Shown: positions 21,650 through 26,737 of the stretch, one piece after another
Layout: every line of letters begins with the position of its first letter
Numbering within the stretch: the first letter of the stretch is position 1
Source of the DNA: Collinsella sp.
Lineage (GTDB): Bacteria; Actinomycetota; Coriobacteriia; Coriobacteriales; Coriobacteriaceae
NCBI GenBank assembly: GCA_019419555.1
Contig: DXZR01000006.1
Span: forward strand, 66,756-93,492
Length of the DNA: 26,737 nucleotides
Direction: 5' to 3'
The notes under the pieces: generated by a model
Told to the model about the DNA's origin: nothing
The model's database searches: none
Seen by the model: only the letters and a program-made list of their open reading frames with translations
Program-made: the position numbers and the translations under genes

Positions 21650-23101
21650 GTGGCAGGCTGGAATCTAACCGGCAATGCCGTTTCCGCCGAGTTCGACGGT
21701 TCGGACGATCAGGAGCGCAAGGAGCTCAGCGTGAGCCAGGCAGTGGAGATCGCCGCCGGTGCGCTCGATGCCATTCCGCAGCTGAGCGTTCTGGGCGAGG
21801 TCACAGGTTTTCGTGGTCCTAACGCCCGAAGCGGTCACTGCTACTTCCAGATCAAGGACGACTCGGCCGCCGTCGACTGCATTATCTGGAAGGGCGCCTA
21901 TCTCAAGCGCACCTTCGATCTGCGCGATGGCATGCAGGTGAGCTTTAAGGGCAGCTTCAATCTCTATAAGCCCACGGGTCGCATGAGCTTTGTTGCCCGC
22001 TCATTTTCGTTGGCGGGGGAGGGTCTGCTGCGTCAACAAGTGGCGCAACTGGCCGAAAAGCTACGCCGCGAGGGCCTGATGGACGAAGCGCGCAAGCGCC
22101 GCATCCCGGTGTTCTGCTCCCGCGTGGCGGTCGTCACCTCGCTTTCGGGTGCCGTAATCGACGACGTCAAGCGCACGTTGCGTCGTCGCAACCCGCTCGT
22201 CGAGGTCGTCTGCGTGGGCGCCAAGGTTCAAGGCGAGGGTGCGCCGGCCGAGCTCATCGAGGGCTTGCGCCGCGCCGCTTCCATTACGCCGGCGCCCGAC
22301 TGTATTTTGCTGGTGCGCGGCGGCGGCTCCTTTGAGGACCTCATGACCTTTAATGACGAGGAGCTTGCCCGCGCGGTGGCGGCTTGTCCTGTGCCCGTGG
22401 TGACCGGTATTGGCCATGAGCCCGATACCTCGATTTGCGACATGGTGAGCGACCGCCGCGCCTCCACGCCCACGGCGGCGGCCGAATCGGTGGCGCCGGC
22501 TATGACGGAGTTGGCCGATGTGCTCGAGGCACGCCATCAGCGTCTTGGCGCCGCGATGGCATCGATGATTGGGTCGAATCAGGTCGACCTGGAGATGCTC
22601 GATCAGCGTGGTCGCCGCGCTTGGAATACCTATACGGCCCGTCTGGGCGATGCACTCGATGCCGCCGCCTGCCGCCCGTGCCTCAACGACCCCACATTTA
22701 TGGTCGAGCGTCGCGAATCGGAGCTTGCGCTGACTGCCGATCGCCTGTCGGGCGCCATAGTACGCTCGGTCGGGACATTCCGCTCCAACTTTGAGCGCCT
22801 GCCCGAGCGTCTGGTTGCAAGCACCTCGGGGCTCGATGGCAAGCGCCATGCGCTCACGCTTGCGAGTTCCCGTCTGGAGCATCAGGGGCGCACGATGCTC
22901 AGCAAACCCGCGTCCGACCTGGGCCGTGCGGCAGCCTCACTCGATGCCCTGTCGCCGCTCAAGGTGCTTGCCCGTGGCTATTCCATCGCGTACAGCGATG
23001 ATGGGGTGGCTACGAGCGCCAAGACCTTTAAGCCCGGCGACGCCATACGCGTGCGCATGGCAGACGGCAACGTGGCGGCAACGGTCGATACGGTCGAGTA
23101 G
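21650..23101 (+). CDS. xseA: Exodeoxyribonuclease VII large subunit
   Basis: 483 residues. N-terminal OB-fold (about 25-120: LSVLGEVTGFRG, SGHCYFQIKDDSAAVDCIIW), then the nuclease domain (about 125-330) with VVTSLSGAVIDDVKRTLRRR, LLVRGGGSFEDLMTFNDEELARA, and TGIGHEPDTSICDMVSDRRASTPTAAAE split between catalytic and metal sites. A coiled-coil region (330-430) and the C-terminal LKVLARGYSIAYSDDG complete it. Degrades single-stranded DNA from both ends with XseB. The GTG at 21650 is preferred: AAGGGGGG is 4-6 bases before it; an earlier GTG at 21623 lacks this. xseB follows 42 bases later, then a HIT gene. Confidence 0.95.
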   Translation: MAGWNLTGNAVSAEFDGSDDQERKELSVSQAVEIAAGALDAIPQLSVLGEVTGFRGPNARSGHCYFQIKDDSAAVDCIIWKGAYLKRTFDLRDGMQVSFKGSFNLYKPTGRMSFVARSFSLAGEGLLRQQVAQLAEKLRREGLMDEARKRRIPVFCSRVAVVTSLSGAVIDDVKRTLRRRNPLVEVVCVGAKVQGEGAPAELIEGLRRAASITPAPDCILLVRGGGSFEDLMTFNDEELARAVAACPVPVVTGIGHEPDTSICDMVSDRRASTPTAAAESVAPAMTELADVLEARHQRLGAAMASMIGSNQVDLEMLDQRGRRAWNTYTARLGDALDAAACRPCLNDPTFMVERRESELALTADRLSGAIVRSVGTFRSNFERLPERLVASTSGLDGKRHALTLASSRLEHQGRTMLSKPASDLGRAAASLDALSPLKVLARGYSIAYSDDGVATSAKTFKPGDAIRVRMADGNVAATVDTVE

Positions 23102-23143
23102 ACCGCGTTTCACAGCGATAAACCTTTAGGAAAGGAAACAGAT

Positions 23144-23410
23144 ATGGCAGAGAAGACCCCGGTCGAGCAGCTTACGTACAAGCAGGCCTCGCAGGAGTTG
23201 GAACTCATCATCCGCAGCTTGGAGTCGGGCGATATGGAGCTCGAGGAGTCACTCGAGAGCTATACCCGCGGCGTCGAGCTCCTCAAGAGCCTGCGCACCC
23301 GCCTGTCCGATGCCGAGCAGAAGGTCTCGGTGCTCCTTAAGGACGTCGACGGCAACGACGTGCTCGCCGACGGCGAGGCCGCCAACACCGACGACAAGCT
23401 TTCGTTCTAA
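23144..23410 (+). CDS. xseB: Exodeoxyribonuclease VII small subunit
   Basis: 88 residues, almost entirely helical: LTYKQASQELELIIRSLESG, then MELEESLESYTRGVELLKSL and RLSDAEQKVSVLL, the family's signature order. Partners XseA in ssDNA degradation. The acidic tail (DGNDVLADGEAANTDDKLSF) is longer than in many members but not abnormal. AAAGGAAA precedes the ATG by about 5-6 bases. Confidence 0.95.
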   Translation: MAEKTPVEQLTYKQASQELELIIRSLESGDMELEESLESYTRGVELLKSLRTRLSDAEQKVSVLLKDVDGNDVLADGEAANTDDKLSF

Positions 23411-23459
23411 CCATCCCGACCAAATATAATTACCTTGGCCTGTGAGAAAGGAACCAGCC

Positions 23460-23795
23460 ATGTGTGATTGCATCTTCTGCAAAATCGCCAACCACGAGAT
23501 TCCCTCAACCGTTGTCTATGAGGACGACCAGGTCATCGCCTTCGACGACCTCAACCCCCAGGCGCCGGTCCACACGCTCGTGATCCCCAAGAAGCACTAC
23601 AGCGACATCGCCGACAACGTGCCGGCCGAGACCATGGGCGCCATGGCCCACGCCATCCACGAGGTTGCCAAGGCCAAGGGCTTGGAGGACGGTTTCCGCG
23701 TCATCTCCAACAAGGGCGTCAACGCCGGCCAGACCGTCATGCACTTCCACATGCACGTCCTCGGCGGCAAAAACCTGGGCGAGAACCTCATCTGA
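23460..23795 (+). CDS. HIT-family nucleotide phosphohydrolase (HinT-like)
   Basis: 111 residues. N-terminal CDCIFCKI (cysteine pair, possible zinc site), DLNPQAPVHTLVIPKKH, and the histidine triad HFHMHVLGG (His95, His97, His99). Members hydrolyse adenosine phosphoramidates and similar AMP conjugates. ATG 23460 is chosen because AAAGGA is 7-8 bases upstream; a GTG at 23442 is in frame but overlaps this site. Codons are strongly biased to C-ending ones, like the adjacent ackA, suggesting good expression. An AT-stem terminator follows. Confidence 0.93.
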   Translation: MCDCIFCKIANHEIPSTVVYEDDQVIAFDDLNPQAPVHTLVIPKKHYSDIADNVPAETMGAMAHAIHEVAKAKGLEDGFRVISNKGVNAGQTVMHFHMHVLGGKNLGENLI

Positions 23796-23855
23796 GGACG
23801 CTTCTTCCGTGCAATGAAACGGAAGCTCTGGCACCGATAACTTATATATCAACGC

Positions 23856-23892
23856 AATAAACCCGAGCGCGAGGGCGTTTGGGTTTATTATT
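23856..23892 (+). terminator. Probable terminator between the HIT gene and ackA
   Basis: AATAAACCC (23856-23864) pairs with GGGTTTATT (23881-23889). It is AT-rich at the base with only a short T/A run after it, so strength is uncertain; it lies just before the likely ackA promoter. Confidence 0.55.
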
Positions 23893-23942
23893 GAAGCGTA
23901 TGTAACCTGGCGGCGCCACACCGCCTGTTAGTAGGGAGACAC

Positions 23943-25121
23943 ATGAACGTTCTGGTCGTCAACGCAGGATCTTCGACCCTTAAGTATCAGGTCATCGATA
24001 CCAAGTCCCACAAGGTGTCCGCAAAGGGCTCCTGCGAGCGCGTCTGCTTTACCGGCGGTACCTTCACCCACGCTGCCAACGGCTCCAAGAAGGTGACCGA
24101 GAACATCGAGTTCCCCGACCACAAGGTCGCCATCGAGGTCGTCCTGAAGGACCTCGAGGCCAACGGCGTCAAGATCGAGGGCATTGGCCACCGTATCGTT
24201 CAGGGCGGCTGGTACTTTGGCGATTCCTCCCTCGTCGACGAGGACGTCCTCGCCAAGATCCGTGAGGTCGCCCCGCTGGCGCCGCTGCACAACAACCCCG
24301 AGGCCAACGTTATCGAGTTCTGCCTGGAGCAGTATCCCGACCTGCCCAACGTCACGGTCTATGACACCGCTTTCCACTTCAACATGCCCGAGGTCGCCAA
24401 GACCTACGCCCTTCCCAAGGATGTTTGCGACAAGCTGCATATCCGTAAGTACGGCGCCCACGGCACCAGCTACCGTTACATCTCCAAGAAGGTTGCCGAG
24501 ATGACCAACGGCGAGGCCCGCAAGGTCGTCGTGTGCCACATCGGTTCCGGCGCTTCCCTGTGCGCCATCGAGGACGGCAAGTGCATGGACACCACCATGG
24601 GCCTGACCCCGCTCGACGGTGTCATGATGGGCACCCGCTGCGGCTCCATCGACCCTGCTACCGTGTGCTACCTGCAGCGCGAGGGCGGCTACACCTTCGA
24701 CGAGGTCGACGAGATGATGAACAAGAAGTCCGGCCTTTTGGCTGTGACCGGCGGCAAGACCAACGACTGCCGCAACGTTGAGGAGCTCGCCGCTGCCGGC
24801 GACCCCGAGGCCCAGCTCGCCTTCGATATGTTCGTCTACAAGATTGCCGCCAAGGCCGCCGAGATGGCCACTTCCATGTGCGGCATGGACACCCTGGTCT
24901 TTACCGCCGGCATCGGTGAGCACGCTCCGGCTGTCCGCGCCGGCGTGGCCGACCGTCTGGCCTTCATGGGCGTCAAGATGGACCATGCCCGCAACGCCCT
25001 GCGCGGCGACGGCGCTTGGTGCCTGTCCGCCAAGGATTCCAAGGTCAAGATCTTCGTCATCCCCACGGATGAGGAGTTCATGATCGCTTCCGACGTCGAG
25101 CGCATCGTCAGCGGTAAGTAA
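23943..25121 (+). CDS. ackA: Acetate kinase, diverged tandem copy 1
   Basis: 392 residues, normal family length. Makes ATP from acetyl phosphate and ADP, the last step of fermentative acetate production. Seen: NAGSSTLKY (7-15), IGHRIVQGG (81-89), DTAFHFNMPE (141-150), KYGAHGTSYRY (169-179), GLTPLDGVMMGTR and PTDEE. Four positions differ from the usual family and from the copy downstream: Thr12 for Ser, Tyr177 for His in GTSHRY, Ser202 for Asn in HLGNGAS, His327 for Asn in GIGEN. These lie in the phosphate and nucleotide areas of known acetate kinases. Codon use is extremely biased (GCC, AAG, ATC, GAG), as in very highly expressed genes. AGTAGGGAG precedes the ATG. An intrinsic terminator follows. 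Confidence 0.9.
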   Translation: MNVLVVNAGSSTLKYQVIDTKSHKVSAKGSCERVCFTGGTFTHAANGSKKVTENIEFPDHKVAIEVVLKDLEANGVKIEGIGHRIVQGGWYFGDSSLVDEDVLAKIREVAPLAPLHNNPEANVIEFCLEQYPDLPNVTVYDTAFHFNMPEVAKTYALPKDVCDKLHIRKYGAHGTSYRYISKKVAEMTNGEARKVVVCHIGSGASLCAIEDGKCMDTTMGLTPLDGVMMGTRCGSIDPATVCYLQREGGYTFDEVDEMMNKKSGLLAVTGGKTNDCRNVEELAAAGDPEAQLAFDMFVYKIAAKAAEMATSMCGMDTLVFTAGIGEHAPAVRAGVADRLAFMGVKMDHARNALRGDGAWCLSAKDSKVKIFVIPTDEEFMIASDVERIVSGK

Positions 25122-25134
25122 TTGATGCAAGGGG

Positions 25135-25174
25135 AGGGGACTGGATGGCCTTGTGCCGTTCAGCCCCCTTTTAT
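25135..25174 (+). terminator. Intrinsic terminator after ackA copy 1
   Basis: AGGGG-A-CTG (25135-25143) pairs with CAGCCCCCT (25161-25169), with an inner GGC/GCC, then TTTTAT. It separates the two acetate kinase genes into different transcripts. Confidence 0.75.
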
Positions 25175-25285
25175 GCTCTTTGGGCGAAGAGTTTAATAGG
25201 TATTTATTGAATTCTGATAACTTCTTATTAAGGGTACGGCCGCCTTATTGGTTTGCCGACCGTACTGTAATCACGAAGGAGTCTC

Positions 25286-26464
25286 ATGAACGTACTTGTT
25301 GTCAACGCCGGCAGCTCAAGCCTTAAATATCAGCTTCTGGATACCGATACCCGCGAGGTTTTCGCCAAGGGCAACTGCGAGCGTATCGGCTCGGACATGG
25401 GTATCTTTGGCCACTCCGAGAACGGTGGCGCCAAGCAGACCGAGGAGGTTCCCTTCCCCGATCATCGCTCTGCTATCGCTCGCGTGCTCGAGGAGCTCGA
25501 GAAGACCGACTTTACGATCGATGGCATCGGCCACCGTATCGTTCAGGGCGGCTGGCACTTCGATGATTCCGCAGTCGTTGACGACGAGGTCATGGCTAAG
25601 ATCCTTGAGGTGGCCCCGCTCGCCCCGCTGCACAATTACGGCGAGGCCGCGGCAATCGAATATTGCCGCGAGAAGTATCCGGAGCTGCCCAACGTGGCCG
25701 TCTTCGACACCTCGTTCCACATGACCATGCCCGAGGTTGCCTACACCTACGCGCTGCCCAAGGACGTGTGCGACAAGTACCACGTGCGCAAATACGGCGC
25801 GCACGGTACGAGCCACCGTTACGAGTGGATGATGGCAAAGGAGATTCTGGGCTCGTGCTGTCACCGTCTGCTTTCGTGCCATCTGGGCAACGGCGCTTCG
25901 CTCGCCGCCATTGAGGACGGCGTTTGCCGCGACACCACGATGGGGCTCACGCCGCTCGACGGCCTGATGATGGGCACCCGTTGTGGTTCCATTGACCCTG
26001 CCACCGTGTGCTACCTCCAGCGCGAGGGCGGCTACAGCTATCAAGAAGTCGATGACATGATGAACAAGCAGTCTGGTCTGCTTGCCATCTCGGGCATCTC
26101 CAACGATGCCCGTGACATCCGTACGCGCGCCTCCGAGGGTGACGAGCGCTGCCTGCTCGCCTTCGATATGTTCGCCTACAAGGCCATGCAGCAAGCCGGT
26201 TCCATGATTGCTTCTATGGCGGGCGTGGATACCATCACCTTTACCGCTGGCATCGGCGAGAACGACTGGTCGATCCGCAAGGCCTTCTGCGACTGCTTTG
26301 AGTGGCTGGGTGTGCGCATCGATAACAACAAGAACCGCGAGGCCGTGGGCAACGGCCCGCAGGTCATCAGCGCCGCCGGCTCTTCCGTCACGGTTATGGT
26401 CATCCCTACCGACGAGGAATACATGATCGCCCACGACGTCGAGCGTCTAACCAAGAACAACTAA
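25286..26464 (+). CDS. ackA: Acetate kinase, canonical tandem copy 2
   Basis: 392 residues, the same length as copy 1 and collinear with it. It keeps the usual residues: GSSSLKY, GTSHRY (His177), HLGNGAS (Asn202), GIGEN (Asn326). Both copies share HRIVQGG rather than the HGG of enterobacteria; actinobacterial acetate kinases as I recall them also have Gln there. GAAGGAG stands 5-6 bases before the ATG. The preceding 110 bases are AT-rich and include TTTGGG...TATTTA (about 25181-25208) as a possible promoter. Codon bias is weaker than in copy 1, so lower or conditional expression is plausible. Ends at a strong terminator. Confidence 0.95.
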   Translation: MNVLVVNAGSSSLKYQLLDTDTREVFAKGNCERIGSDMGIFGHSENGGAKQTEEVPFPDHRSAIARVLEELEKTDFTIDGIGHRIVQGGWHFDDSAVVDDEVMAKILEVAPLAPLHNYGEAAAIEYCREKYPELPNVAVFDTSFHMTMPEVAYTYALPKDVCDKYHVRKYGAHGTSHRYEWMMAKEILGSCCHRLLSCHLGNGASLAAIEDGVCRDTTMGLTPLDGLMMGTRCGSIDPATVCYLQREGGYSYQEVDDMMNKQSGLLAISGISNDARDIRTRASEGDERCLLAFDMFAYKAMQQAGSMIASMAGVDTITFTAGIGENDWSIRKAFCDCFEWLGVRIDNNKNREAVGNGPQVISAAGSSVTVMVIPTDEEYMIAHDVERLTKNN

Positions 26465-26486
26465 CGCGCGCATTTGCAAGTAGACG

Positions 26487-26524
26487 AAAGGCCTCCAGAG
26501 CAACAGCTCCGGAGGCCTTTTTAC
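26487..26524 (+). terminator. Strong intrinsic terminator after ackA copy 2
   Basis: AAAGGCCTCC-A-GAGC (26487-26501) pairs with GCTC-C-GGAGGCCTTT (26506-26520), one A-C mismatch, loop AACA, followed by TTTTT. Confidence 0.9.
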
Positions 26525-26737
26525 TAGCAGGCGGAAATTCCAGTCCCAAAGTGATCACCGCCAGCAACGCCTGCACTCCCAACAACGGCACCCATCCATT
26601 CAGATTTTCAGCCCCAGCTCGTAGCCAAGCCGCCGTCCACTCCAGATGCCCCGATTGCCACGTAGCGGCAGGGACCCTACAGGGTAAAGCTCTGAAAACT
26701 TTCCGCAGGACGCATGAAACCCCCGCCGCACGAAGTG
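26525..26737. other. Intergenic stretch to window end; possible half terminator
   Basis: No gene can be supported in these 213 bases. A minus-strand frame is open to the edge but has no start, no ribosome site and unconvincing composition. The last bases (AAACCCCCGCCGCAC, then GAAGTG) look like the first arm and loop of a hairpin that would finish beyond the window. Confidence 0.4.

Noticed and set aside
23928..25130. 400-codon minus-strand frame opposite ackA copy 1 (and a similar one at 25316-26434)
   Set aside because: Produced by strong codon bias of the acetate kinase genes; Leu/Gly/Val/His-rich, no homology sensed.
26406..26736. Possible minus-strand gene entering from the right edge
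   Set aside because: Open frame only; crosses a strong terminator and the ackA 3' end, no start or ribosome site, composition unlike neighbours.
1..26737. CRISPR, tRNA, rRNA, transposon or phage genes
   Set aside because: No repeat-spacer pattern, cloverleaf sequence, rRNA block, transposase or integrase motif was seen on either strand by eye.

Overview
The window is a gene-dense, GC-rich stretch of an actinobacterial-type chromosome. Protein style and gene content (acetylase-branch lysine genes, fused ECF ATPase, D-Asp ligase with racemase, FxLYD and YugP proteins, paired acetate kinases) point to a gut Coriobacteriia member such as Collinsella. That assignment is inference from protein flavour, not from a marker gene. 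I saw no rRNA, tRNA, CRISPR array, transposase or prophage.

Left part (1-4176, minus strand): a lysine/diaminopimelate operon, read as lysine riboswitch, then lysA-dapA as ONE in-frame 769-codon gene, then dapB, then dapH (cut by the window edge just before its stop). A divergent M20D amidohydrolase at 4177, probably the N-acetyl-DAP deacetylase of the same pathway, shares a compact promoter region with the operon. It is followed on the plus strand by a small membrane protein, a membrane-anchored FxLYD protein whose ribosome binding site lies inside a 14-bp perfect hairpin, an HTH protein and a membrane Ser/Thr kinase (to 8230).

Middle (8268-12590): a secreted PcsB-like/lysozyme-like cell-wall hydrolase (minus), a MOSC protein (minus), then an ATP-grasp D-aspartate-ligase-like enzyme and an aspartate racemase-like enzyme (plus), which together suggest a D-Asp peptidoglycan cross-bridge.

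12716-16275 (minus): a complete ECF transporter (S component, fused double ATPase, T component). In front of it lies a leader gene for a 22-residue peptide with three consecutive Trp codons, followed by an intrinsic terminator. This is the layout of a ribosome-mediated tryptophan attenuator and predicts that the transporter imports tryptophan or a precursor. A 101-bp nested palindrome sits between the S and ATPase genes. I regard this region as the most novel part of the window.

Right part: a secreted, C-terminally anchored C69 dipeptidase (minus); a lipid kinase followed by a 30-residue membrane peptide gene (minus); RNase D, a YugP-type zinc peptidase, xseA, xseB and a HIT protein (plus); then two tandem acetate kinase genes (plus), the first of which has changed several normally conserved residues. 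The last 215 bases hold no gene I can support.

Gene-free stretches of about 300 bases or more: 3799-4176 holds the riboswitch and divergent promoters; 15997-16405 holds the Trp leader, attenuator and promoter; 18206-18513 holds a possible promoter for the dipeptidase and the terminator of the lipid kinase unit, and otherwise nothing I recognise.
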